A stretch of 64,000 bases of DNA, taken from contig NZ_FRBC01000011.1 in the NCBI RefSeq assembly GCF_900142515.1, forward strand, positions 1 through 64,000. The letters run 5' to 3'. The notes beneath the pieces were generated by a model. It ran no database searches. It was given only the letters and a program-made list of their open reading frames with translations, and had not been told where the DNA came from. A program made the translations under genes and the position numbers. The stretch comes from Pseudoselenomonas ruminantium. GTDB taxonomy: Bacteria > Bacillota > Negativicutes > Selenomonadales > Selenomonadaceae. Positions 25,401 through 32,729 of the stretch are shown one piece after another (position 1 is the first letter of the stretch; the number at the start of each line of letters is the position of its first letter).

Positions 25401-26480
25401 TCAACGTACTCTGATCTCAATCAATTCTTTCGGCGCCTTGGTCAAAGGTTCACAGCCCGTTTCCGTTACCAGCACGGTATCTTCGATACGCAAGCCGCCC
25501 CAGCCCGGCAGATATACGCCCGGTTCATCCGTCACCAGCATCCCCGGCTGCAATGCCTCGCAGGTGCTCTTCGGCGACAGGCGCGGTTCTTCATGGATTT
25601 CCAGACCTAAGCTATGGCCGAGACCATGGCCGAAATACTGCGCCAGGTCATACTTGGCCAGATTAGCCCGCACGGCTTCATGAACGGACTTGCCGGACAC
25701 ACCCGGCTTGATTTTATTCAGGCCCAGCAGCTGGGATTCCAGCACAGCCTTATAAATCCTGCGCTGCTTCTCATCAGCCTTGCCAATGCAGATGGTGCGG
25801 GTGATATCTGAAGCATAGCCACCATAGAAGGCGCCAAAGTCCATGGTCAGGAACTCGCCCTCATTGATGACCTTGTCCGTAGCGATACCATGCGGCAGGC
25901 TGCCACGCACACCGGAAGCCATGATGGTTGTGAAAGACGGTCCTTCCGAACCATTTTCCCGCATGCAGTTCTCCAGATGTGCTGCTGCCTGTACCTCCGT
26001 CATGCCCGGACGGATATAGGTGAGCATATCCGCAAAGGCAATGTCCACAATCGCACAAGCCTTGCGGATATTAGCGATTTCTTCCTCATCTTTGATCTGG
26101 CGCAAAGTATCCAGCTTCAGCGGCGTCTTGAACTCGCAGCCATCCAGCAGCTCACCCAATCTGGTGAAATAATCATAGATAAGGTCATTGCCTTCAAAAC
26201 CGACTTTCTTGGCGCCGATCTTCTTCACGCACTCCGCCGTCTTGGAGAGCAATCCATCCTTCTGCTCCACGATCTCAAAGAGCGGCGCCTGCTGCCCCGC
26301 CTGCTCCGTATAACGGCTGTCCGTAATCAGCATCGCATCATTCTTGCCGATAACCAGGGTAGTATCATCACCACGGAACCCACTGAAATAATGCAGGTTC
26401 ACATATTTCGTGATGATTACCGCATCCAAATCTTTCTCACTAAGCAAAGCCCGTAAAGCTTCCAAACGATTTTTCTGCAT
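25401..26480 (-). CDS. M24 family Xaa-Pro aminopeptidase
   Basis: This 359-residue cytosolic enzyme has a creatinase-like N-terminal domain (residues 1-125) and the pita-bread M24 catalytic domain. The metal ligands are visible: Asp in LTMDFG, Asp in YASDITRT, His in FGHGLGH, Glu in VTDEPGVYLP and Glu in RIEDTVLV. It removes N-terminal residues ahead of proline. ATG 26480 is the start; the best Shine-Dalgarno (AGGAG) is rather far at about 14 bases. A terminator separates it from aroQ upstream. Confidence 0.94.
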   Translation of the reverse strand: MQKNRLEALRALLSEKDLDAVIITKYVNLHYFSGFRGDDTTLVIGKNDAMLITDSRYTEQAGQQAPLFEIVEQKDGLLSKTAECVKKIGAKKVGFEGNDLIYDYFTRLGELLDGCEFKTPLKLDTLRQIKDEEEIANIRKACAIVDIAFADMLTYIRPGMTEVQAAAHLENCMRENGSEGPSFTTIMASGVRGSLPHGIATDKVINEGEFLTMDFGAFYGGYASDITRTICIGKADEKQRRIYKAVLESQLLGLNKIKPGVSGKSVHEAVRANLAKYDLAQYFGHGLGHSLGLEIHEEPRLSPKSTCEALQPGMLVTDEPGVYLPGWGGLRIEDTVLVTETGCEPLTKAPKELIEIRVR

Positions 26481-26507
26481 AAAAATGCTTCATCTCCTAC
26501 TTTAACG

Positions 26508-26539
26508 AAAAAATCCTGGCGCCCAAGGATGGGCGCCAG
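26508..26539 (-). terminator. Terminator after aroQ
   Basis: CTGGCGCCC (26516-26524) and GGGCGCCAG (26531-26539) form a perfect stem followed on the minus strand by GATTTTTT. It lies about 75 bases past the aroQ stop. Confidence 0.85.
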
Positions 26540-26545
26540 TGACCG

Positions 26546-26612
26546 TAAATCCCCGGACGGGATTTCAGGCCACAATTTCTTTTGATACCTTTCTTTGTGG
26601 CAAAGAAAAGTA
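26546..26612. repeat. Cluster of small intergenic hairpins, repeat-like
   Basis: Between aroQ and its terminator lie AAATCCC/GGGATTT (about 26546-26565) and TTTCTTTG/CAAAGAAA (about 26590-26610). The second resembles CTTTTCTTTG-type palindromes scattered between genes in many bacteria. Copy number cannot be judged here. Confidence 0.35.
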
Positions 26613-26614
26613 CA

Positions 26615-27052
26615 TCAACTCTTTAACTTGTAGATAATGGCCTCAAGAGCTGCCAAATAGCTCTCAACCCCTAATCCGCATATCTGTCCGACAGCCACGG
26701 GCGCCAGCACGGAATCATGCCGGAACTCCTCACGTTTGTGGATATTGGAGATATGCACCTCAATCAAAGGTACCTCCACCGCGGCAATGGCATCCCGCAA
26801 GGCAATGCTGTAGTGAGTGAAAGCTGCCGCATTGAAGATGATGTAATCATACACACCGCGGGCCGCCTGAATCTTATCCACCAGCACCCCTTCATGATTG
26901 GACTGGAAGCAGTCCACCTCGATACCCGCTTCAGCCCCCCGCTTCTGCAGCATCTCCTCGATGTCTTTGAGCGTAGTGCTGCCGTAAATCTCCGGCTCCC
27001 GGGTTCCCAGCAGATTGAGATTCGGACCATTTAAAACCAAAACCTTATGCAT
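26615..27052 (-). CDS. aroQ: Type II 3-dehydroquinate dehydratase
   Basis: AroQ converts 3-dehydroquinate to 3-dehydroshikimate in the shikimate pathway. The 145-residue protein has the flavodoxin-like type II signatures [17 protein letters not shown] with its catalytic loop, [10 protein letters not shown], and EVHISN. ATG 27052 is chosen for AGGAGG 6 bases upstream. It begins 11 bases after the acylphosphatase gene, so the two are in one operon. Confidence 0.96.
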   Translation of the reverse strand: MHKVLVLNGPNLNLLGTREPEIYGSTTLKDIEEMLQKRGAEAGIEVDCFQSNHEGVLVDKIQAARGVYDYIIFNAAAFTHYSIALRDAIAAVEVPLIEVHISNIHKREEFRHDSVLAPVAVGQICGLGVESYLAALEAIIYKLKS

Positions 27053-27063
27053 GAACAGCCTCC

Positions 27064-27345
27064 TCAATAGCGAATATCAAAACGCCGTTCCATGGCGATA
27101 ACATCCCGGACTTCCAGCCCGAAGCTCTGCACCTTGATGAAGTAATTGCCTTGACGGATAACCTCTTCCAGCCGGTCAACAGCCTCCTGGGTGCCCTGCA
27201 CTTCCATGGTCACCGTGCCATCGTCCATATTCTTCACCCAGCCCGTGATGCCAAGTTCCGAAGCATTCTGCTGCACAAACATGCGGAAGCCCACACCCTG
27301 TACCGTTCCCGTGGCCGTGCCGAAATAACGAACCAAATCTGCCAT
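27064..27345 (-). CDS. acyP: Acylphosphatase
   Basis: A 93-residue small enzyme that hydrolyses acyl phosphates. The phosphate loop [13 protein letters not shown] carries the catalytic Arg, and [11 protein letters not shown] carries the catalytic Asn. ATG 27345 has AGGAGG 8 bases upstream. It is the gene before aroQ in the same unit. Confidence 0.94.
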   Translation of the reverse strand: MADLVRYFGTATGTVQGVGFRMFVQQNASELGITGWVKNMDDGTVTMEVQGTQEAVDRLEEVIRQGNYFIKVQSFGLEVRDVIAMERRFDIRY

Positions 27346-27425
27346 GATAATTACCTCCTTCAAGTTGCGATATTACAAATTACAGGTTATATTGTACTAT
27401 TTTTATTAACATTTGTAAACAAAGT

Positions 27426-28658
27426 CTATTTATTTACAATATCACGCCGCAAAATCGTATAGGGTTCCACCGGCTGTTCCATCTTCATGCGGATAATCTG
27501 CTGGGGATGGGGTGCCACAGAGATCTCCTCATTGGTCTCATTGTCGATCATCGAGGTAATTTTCTGTCGGTAAAGCGGCCCTGTCGGCTGGAACACTTCG
27601 AGTTCCTGCCCCAATTTCATATTATTGCGCTGTTCCACCACAGCATAGCCTGTAGCGGCATCATAGGAGCGCACCAACCCCACAAAATCTGAGGTCTGGT
27701 CATAGGATGTCTTGCCGTAGATCTGGTCATCAGCATCCGGCTGATGATAGTAGAAACCTGTCGTATATGCCCGATGGGAAACCTTCTCCAGCTCATCCAT
27801 CCATTCCTGCCTGACTTCAAAATTCTCCGGATCAGCAAAGTAGCTGTCAATAGCCAGACGATAAGCCTTGGTCACGCTGGCGGCATAGTGGACGCTCTTC
27901 ATGCGGCCCTCAATCTTGAGACTGTCCACACCGCTTTCAATGACATCCCGGATATGGGGCATCAGGCACATATCCTTGGAATTCATGATATAAGTGCCCC
28001 GCTCGTCTTCCTCGATGGGAAAATACTTGCCTGGCCTGGTTTCCTCCACCAGCGCATATTTCCAGCGGCAGGACTGGGCACAGCTGCCACGGTTGGAATC
28101 ACGGCCTGTGAAATAATTGGACAGCAGGCAGCGCCCCGAGTAGGAAATACACATGGCACCATGCATGAACATTTCCAGGTCTATATCACATTTTTCCCGG
28201 ATTTCCCGGATTTCGTTGAGGCTCATCTCACGAGCCAGCACCACGCGCTTAGCCCCCATTTCCTTCCAGGCATTGACCGTTGCCCAATTGGTATTGTTAG
28301 CCTGCGTGCTGATATGCAGTTCCATATCGGGAATCAACTTGCGGCACAGGGAAAACACGCCCAAATCCGCCACCAACAAGGCATCTACCTGAATTTCCTG
28401 CAGATAGCGCAGATATTCCGGCAATTTTTCGATATCACTGTTATGCGGGAAGATATTGACCGTCACATAGACTTTCTTCCCGCGGGCATGGGCAAAACCT
28501 ACCGCTTCCTTCAGTTCCTCATAGGTGAAATTGCCACCAAAGGCCCTCAGGCCAAAGGCTTTGCCGCCCAGATAAACCGCATCAGCGCCGTAAAGCACCG
28601 CCATCTTCATCTTTTCCAAATTCCCTGCCGGCGCAAGGAGTTCAGGTTTCTTAAGCAT
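27426..28658 (-). CDS. trhP: U32 family protein, prephenate-dependent tRNA uridine hydroxylase type
   Basis: This 410-residue U32 protein (ELLAPAGNLEKMKMAVLYGA at the start; the signature EMFMHGAMCISYSGRCLLSN with conserved Cys; a beta-barrel C-terminal tail) belongs to the YegQ/TrhP group, which hydroxylates uridine 34 of tRNA using a prephenate-derived oxygen route. The older name is collagenase-like peptidase. Context agrees: its ATG directly abuts the stop of trmR (TAAATG), and TrmR methylates the hydroxyuridine. Bacillus has two subunits; only one copy is in this operon. Confidence 0.88.
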   Translation of the reverse strand: MLKKPELLAPAGNLEKMKMAVLYGADAVYLGGKAFGLRAFGGNFTYEELKEAVGFAHARGKKVYVTVNIFPHNSDIEKLPEYLRYLQEIQVDALLVADLGVFSLCRKLIPDMELHISTQANNTNWATVNAWKEMGAKRVVLAREMSLNEIREIREKCDIDLEMFMHGAMCISYSGRCLLSNYFTGRDSNRGSCAQSCRWKYALVEETRPGKYFPIEEDERGTYIMNSKDMCLMPHIRDVIESGVDSLKIEGRMKSVHYAASVTKAYRLAIDSYFADPENFEVRQEWMDELEKVSHRAYTTGFYYHQPDADDQIYGKTSYDQTSDFVGLVRSYDAATGYAVVEQRNNMKLGQELEVFQPTGPLYRQKITSMIDNETNEEISVAPHPQQIIRMKMEQPVEPYTILRRDIVNK

Positions 28659-29255
28659 TTATAAAACTCTCCTCGTTACGGCGAGTCCATCGCCGTTTTC
28701 CAATATTTCCGTTACAAAGGGAGGCTGGCTGACCAGCCCGATATATTCCCGCAACCGCTTCACAATAGTCTTGAAGCGGCGTGGTGTAGGCACATCACCC
28801 TTGACATAGCCACGGAACAAGACATTGTCCGCCAGTATCGTGACCTTATCAGCCAGCATGGGCTGTATTTTGTGGAAATAATCCACATATTGCCCCTTGG
28901 CCGCGTCAATGAAGACGAAGTCAAATTTTTGACCGGTCAGCTGCAGTTTTGTCAGATTTTCCGCTGCATCACCGCCGATAATGCGAATCCGGCCAGCATA
29001 AGCTGACCGGTCAATATAGCCTTGTGCCGTCCTTATCCGTTCGTCACTCAGCTCCAATGTCGTGATTTCAATATCTTCTGCGCCATTCATGGCCATCAGC
29101 AGGCTGGAATAGCCAATAGCCGTACCGATTTCCAATACACGATGCGGCCGGGCTTCCCGCACCACTTGCAGGAATGCCTGCCGCCCGCGTTCATTGATGA
29201 TGGGGACATGATGAAGGCCAGCAAAAGCCTCCATCTCCCGTAATAAAGTTTCCAA
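28659..29255 (-). CDS. trmR: tRNA 5-hydroxyuridine O-methyltransferase (YrrM/TrmR)
   Basis: A 198-residue class I methyltransferase of the caffeoyl-CoA OMT-like type: LEIGTAIGYSSLLMA (SAM motif), ITTLELSDERI, FDFVFIDAAKGQYVDYF, and a metal-binding DNVLFRGYV segment. Its place between mltG and the U32 hydroxylase gene matches TrmR, which makes 5-methoxyuridine at the tRNA wobble position. The start is TTG 29255, two bases after the mltG stop, with AGGTG about 9 bases upstream. Confidence 0.88.
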   Translation of the reverse strand: METLLREMEAFAGLHHVPIINERGRQAFLQVVREARPHRVLEIGTAIGYSSLLMAMNGAEDIEITTLELSDERIRTAQGYIDRSAYAGRIRIIGGDAAENLTKLQLTGQKFDFVFIDAAKGQYVDYFHKIQPMLADKVTILADNVLFRGYVKGDVPTPRRFKTIVKRLREYIGLVSQPPFVTEILENGDGLAVTRRVL

Positions 29256-29257
29256 TA

Positions 29258-30391
29258 TTATCGCACCTGTTCTACAATCTGCTGATGTTCAACATAGGTA
29301 TTTGAATAATGATTATGACCCTGACGATCCGCCACGAAATAGAGATAATCCGTATCAGCCGGATAAAGCACGGCCTCGATGGCCGCCATGCCGGGGCTGG
29401 CCACCGGTCCCGGAGGCAGTCCCTTTATCTGATAGGTATTATAGGGAGACTCAATCTTCGTATCCTTGATGCTCACATCTTCCTTGGGCTCATCGAGAAG
29501 ATACTGTATCGTAGTATCGGTCTGCAGGGGCATGCCGAGCTTGAGCCGTTTGAAGAACACCTGCGCGATAATAGGCCGATCCTCAGCATACATTGCCTCT
29601 TTTTCCACCAGCGAAGCCATGGTAATCAGCTCATGGATGGACAGATCCAGCTCCGCTGCCCGCTGCCGCATTTTCGGCGTCAGACGGGTATCCAGATCTT
29701 CGGCCATCATCTTCATGATGCCATCCACAGACGGTTCTTCATGCAGCACATAGGTATCCGGGAACAGAAACCCTTCGCAGGCATAGCGGATATCCTTATC
29801 TCGCTTGATATAACTGTAAGGCGCATAATCCCTGGCCTTGCGCAGGAATTCATCTTCATCCACCAGGCCTTCATCACTGAGCCGCTTGGCGATTTCCTTT
29901 ACACCAAACCCCTCGGGAATCGTGAACTTCACCTGCGTCGTTTCCCCGGCTACCAATTTGGCAATGATTTCTTCCGGAGGCGTATTTGGCTTGAAGGCAT
30001 AGGTCCCGGACTTGAATTTGTCCGCAGCATCGCTTTTCTTGACCTTCAGCCAAAATGTCCGTTTGTTGGTGATGACGCCATGCTTGACAAGTTCATCGCC
30101 GATATCGCTGGCGCTCATGCCCTTCTTTACTGATACGAAAATCGTCTGGTTTGGATCCAGATTCTTCGGTACAGCCTTATCATCCATGCCTAAAAACAAA
30201 GCCGTCAGCAGTGCAATCGCCACTATGAAAGCGGCTGCTGCCGCCGCCCAATGTTTCCATGTCAAGGATTCCAGCCATGACTGGCTGCTTTTCAGCCCAT
30301 CCTGAATATTGCCCAATGTTACATCTTCACCATTCAGCCATTTTCCCAGTTTGTCCTTGAACTCCCCGATCTTGGAAAGCAAATCCCCCAC
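29258..30391 (-). CDS. mltG: Endolytic peptidoglycan transglycosylase MltG (YceG-like)
   Basis: MltG cuts nascent glycan strands in the membrane-associated wall. The protein has a cytoplasmic N-terminus of about 45 residues, one membrane segment (about 48-67), a LysM-like region and the YceG catalytic domain with the catalytic Glu in ASLVEKEA and the closing ESPYNTYQIKGLPPGPVASPG. The length of 377 is normal. The start is GTG with GGGGAG 8 bases upstream. A terminator separates it from the DUF1292 gene. Confidence 0.94.
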   Translation of the reverse strand: MGDLLSKIGEFKDKLGKWLNGEDVTLGNIQDGLKSSQSWLESLTWKHWAAAAAAFIVAIALLTALFLGMDDKAVPKNLDPNQTIFVSVKKGMSASDIGDELVKHGVITNKRTFWLKVKKSDAADKFKSGTYAFKPNTPPEEIIAKLVAGETTQVKFTIPEGFGVKEIAKRLSDEGLVDEDEFLRKARDYAPYSYIKRDKDIRYACEGFLFPDTYVLHEEPSVDGIMKMMAEDLDTRLTPKMRQRAAELDLSIHELITMASLVEKEAMYAEDRPIIAQVFFKRLKLGMPLQTDTTIQYLLDEPKEDVSIKDTKIESPYNTYQIKGLPPGPVASPGMAAIEAVLYPADTDYLYFVADRQGHNHYSNTYVEHQQIVEQVR

Positions 30392-30421
30392 ACCAACATC
30401 TCCCCATCATATTTTTTGGCA

Positions 30422-30456
30422 AAACAAAAAACTGCCATCCGTAAACTGAATGGCAG
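30422..30456 (-). terminator. Intrinsic terminator between the DUF1292 gene and mltG
   Basis: CTGCCAT (30432-30438) pairs with ATGGCAG (30450-30456), followed on the minus strand by TTTTTTGTTTT. It splits the conserved cluster into two transcription units or attenuates the distal genes. Confidence 0.85.
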
Positions 30457-30467
30457 CTTCTACCTAT

Positions 30468-30797
30468 TTACTCTTGTTCCGATTCTTCAACCAGAGCATC
30501 GTAGGCTTTCTGTACCGCCTCGAATTCCTCATCGGTGGGCTCCACATACTCGTCTTCGCCATCGGCGCCCTTGACGATCTTCGCGATGATGACATCCTCT
30601 TCTTCATCTTCGCAGCCACAGCCACAACCGCAATGATCATGACCATCTTCCTCGTTGTGGATGCCAATCAGCAGGGCATATCTCTCTTCGCCTACGGGGA
30701 TGATCATCTCTTCCTCGTAATAGTATTCGTTGCCTTCCTCATCGGTCATGACAACAACTACGCCTTCTTCATCCTGCATATCTTCTTTATGTGCCAT
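30468..30797 (-). CDS. DUF1292 protein (YrzB-like) with a His/Cys-rich insert
   Basis: A 109-residue acidic protein of the DUF1292 family (VVVMTDEEGNEYYYEEEMII, then YALLIGI), found between ruvX and mltG in many Firmicutes; function unknown. The unusual feature is an insert, HDHCGCGCGCEDEEED, with four alternating Cys and two His, which looks able to bind metal. ATG 30797 has GAGG 8 bases upstream; the GTG at 30806 overlaps that site. Confidence 0.88.
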   Translation of the reverse strand: MAHKEDMQDEEGVVVVMTDEEGNEYYYEEEMIIPVGEERYALLIGIHNEEDGHDHCGCGCGCEDEEEDVIIAKIVKGADGEDEYVEPTDEEFEAVQKAYDALVEESEQE

Positions 30798-30843
30798 TTT
30801 CTTCACCTCTTACATTTTTTTCAATAATTTATTTTATCCTATC

Positions 30844-31260
30844 TCAATGAAGACTGTCAAGCCAGCCTTGCAGGATAAATACCGCTGCCATCTTGTCAAT
30901 GACCTTGCGCCGCTTCTTGCGGGACACATCTGCCTCAATCAGGGAGCGGGTTGCCGCTACCGTCGATAGCCGTTCATCCCAGAAATGTACGGGCAGATCC
31001 GGATGACGCTTGCTGACTTCTGCCATGAAATCCTTGACGATCTGGCAGCGCTCGCCCTCCGTACCATTCATATTCTTGGGATAGCCGGACACGAGCTCAT
31101 CCACTTCGTACTGGGCGATCAGTTCATCCAGACGATTGAGATCTGCTTCCAGTTCTCCCCGGCGGATGGTTTCTACGCCCTGGGCGGTGAGCCCCAATAA
31201 ATCACTTACGGCAATACCTACCGTGCGGTCGCCAATATCCAGCGACATATAACGTTTCAT
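30844..31260 (-). CDS. ruvX: RNase H-fold nuclease RuvX/YqgF
   Basis: The 138-residue protein begins with the RNase H-fold pattern [16 protein letters not shown] and has the acidic residues of YqgF (Asp in the first strand, Glu in FWDERLST). YqgF/RuvX acts in processing of pre-16S rRNA and may act on Holliday junctions. Its ATG overlaps the ireB stop (ATGA), so the two are translationally coupled. Confidence 0.94.
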   Translation of the reverse strand: MKRYMSLDIGDRTVGIAVSDLLGLTAQGVETIRRGELEADLNRLDELIAQYEVDELVSGYPKNMNGTEGERCQIVKDFMAEVSKRHPDLPVHFWDERLSTVAATRSLIEADVSRKKRRKVIDKMAAVFILQGWLDSLH

Positions 31261-31508
31261 TTAAGCTTCTCCAAATAGGAACGTACCAGTTCCTCCAACA
31301 ATTCATCGCGTTCCAGCTTGCGGATAAGGCTCCGGGCTTCCTTGTAGCTGGTTACATAAGCCGGATCACCGGAAAGCAGATACCCTACCAGCTGATTGAC
31401 GGGATTATAGCCTTTCTCCACCATGGCAGCAGTAGCCTGACGGATAATCGTCTCGGCCTTGTTTTCCTCGCCGCCCATTTTGAACATCATAGTTTCTTCA
31501 CTTACCAT
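31257..31508 (-). CDS. IreB-family regulatory phosphoprotein (DUF965, YrzL)
   Basis: An 83-residue protein with the family pattern [20 protein letters not shown] and [17 protein letters not shown]. In enterococci IreB is a target of a PASTA-domain Ser/Thr kinase and affects cephalosporin resistance; in other species it is little studied. The ATG follows AGGGGGG. It is the first gene of the ireB-ruvX-DUF1292 unit. No alaS lies upstream, unlike in Bacillus. Confidence 0.92.
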   Translation of the reverse strand: MVSEETMMFKMGGEENKAETIIRQATAAMVEKGYNPVNQLVGYLLSGDPAYVTSYKEARSLIRKLERDELLEELVRSYLEKLK

Positions 31509-31600
31509 GAGAATCCCCCCTGATATGTTTCACTAGCTTATATGATACCATATTTCTGCTTAAATTCCTACCATATTTATTCATGAAAATCCACACAGAC

Positions 31601-31630
31601 AAAAAGCAACGCCCCAGCAGACGTTGCTTT
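31601..31630 (-). terminator. Terminator of the hypothetical gene at 31660
   Basis: AAAGCAACG (31603-31611) pairs with CGTTGCTTT (31622-31630); on the minus strand the stem runs into TTTTT. Confidence 0.8.
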
Positions 31631-31659
31631 CCAAATCGACCTGTCCTGATCCTGTAAAT

Positions 31660-32439
31660 TTATTCGTCTTTTTCCTGCTTGTCATTTATTTTAGTCCAAT
31701 CAATTTCCTGAATCTTCGCCCACAGCTCTTCTGCATTGAACGCCTCTACTATCGCAGATTTTATTTGTGAACTACCTTTTTCGTCTGCTTTGTCCTCAGC
31801 AACCTGTTTTTCTTCAGCATGTTTTTCCTTGGCCTTTTCCAAGCGTTCCTGCTGTTCCTCGCCCATTTTTTCGATTTGGGCAAAAAGCCGCATATTGCCA
31901 TCATCCTCTACAGATATCATCACACTTTTGAGTCTTACCCCTTCCCCCAATTCACCTTTTTCTTCCATTTCCTTCGCTTTATCCACAATAGAATCAACGG
32001 TGTCCATAACCTTTTGAGCATATTCTTCATCATTGGCCATATGTTCCAATTCATCCTTGGTGAATACCACAGAATAGCCTTTGCTGCCCTGCCCCTGGAA
32101 ATTTTGCAAGGCTTCTTCATCATCTACGACGAAAAAATCATATTTGTCACCATACTTCTCCTGTAATTTCCCCAGTAAGTCCTGGGCCCGACTGGATAAT
32201 TCTGGTGCTTTCTTCTCTGTACCGCTATTGCTTTCTTCTGCAAAGGCCTTCACACCTTTAACCTGATTGGCATAGGCCGCCCTTGCCTCATCTGAGAGTT
32301 CTACTTTTGTATCCGCCCCATACTGCGCCAGTGGATCTTTTTCTTCCTTTTGTCTCAGCTTGCCATTTTCCTCGTTCTTTCTCGCTGAAAAACTCTTTTG
32401 ATAGGATAAGAGCTGCTGATTCGTGATGCTGTTGACCAT
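31660..32439 (-). CDS. Conserved hypothetical protein, possibly DUF6033-like
   Basis: I do not recognise this 259-residue protein with certainty. It has no signal peptide or membrane segment. The N-terminal 60 residues are polar and probably disordered, with a segment TKVELSDEARAAYANQ. The middle (about 90-195) is an alpha/beta region (YDFFVVDDEEALQNF, YSVVFTKDELEHMANDEEYA, VMISVEDDGNMRLFAQIEKM) that resembles DUF6033 proteins of clostridia. The C-terminus is a highly charged Lys/Glu helix. ATG 32439 has AGGAGG 7 bases upstream. It is a single gene. Confidence 0.7.
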   Translation of the reverse strand: MVNSITNQQLLSYQKSFSARKNEENGKLRQKEEKDPLAQYGADTKVELSDEARAAYANQVKGVKAFAEESNSGTEKKAPELSSRAQDLLGKLQEKYGDKYDFFVVDDEEALQNFQGQGSKGYSVVFTKDELEHMANDEEYAQKVMDTVDSIVDKAKEMEEKGELGEGVRLKSVMISVEDDGNMRLFAQIEKMGEEQQERLEKAKEKHAEEKQVAEDKADEKGSSQIKSAIVEAFNAEELWAKIQEIDWTKINDKQEKDE

Positions 32440-32568
32440 TTCCAATCCTCCTTTGAAACTCGACGAAATCCCTTTCCTCAACAGGCAAGGTACCATTTGG
32501 TACATCTGTCTATCTTCAGTATAGCATAAAGATTCAGAATTGCAATATTTTTATTGTCGCTCAAATTC

Positions 32569-32598
32569 TTGACAAATCGCAGAGCATTTCGTTATAAT
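32569..32598 (+). promoter_or_regulatory. Promoter of the agcS transcript
   Basis: TTGACA (32569-32574) and TATAAT (32593-32598), both perfect consensus, are 18 bases apart. Transcription would begin near 32605 and give a leader of about 125 bases. Confidence 0.85.
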
Positions 32599-32603
32599 GT
32601 CCT

Positions 32604-32712
32604 ATGTTGAGAACATCATAATTCAGGCAACGACGCCTTTTGCCCCCAGCAAGATTTACAGCTTTGCTGTATATTTTTGGTTGGTTGATTGCAAAAGGCG
32701 TTTATTATTTTA
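32604..32712 (+). promoter_or_regulatory. Structured leader with a terminator-like hairpin before agcS
   Basis: The leader holds a hairpin ATGTT-GAG-AACAT (32604-32616) and a long-range 11-bp stem, ACGCCTTTTGC (32633-32643) with GCAAAAGGCGT (32691-32701), followed by TTATTATTTT. Inside the large loop two small stems are mutually exclusive: CAGCAA/TTGCTG (32647-32669) and TACAGC/GCTGTA (32657-32671). The layout suggests attenuation by an RNA switch or protein. It does not carry the glycine-riboswitch core that I would recognise. Confidence 0.5.
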
Positions 32713-32729
32713 CAGAAAGAGGGTTTTTT

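Noticed and set aside
32604-32712. Glycine riboswitch before the AGCS symporter
   Set aside because: The symporter substrate suggests it, but the aptamer core could not be recognised in the leader.
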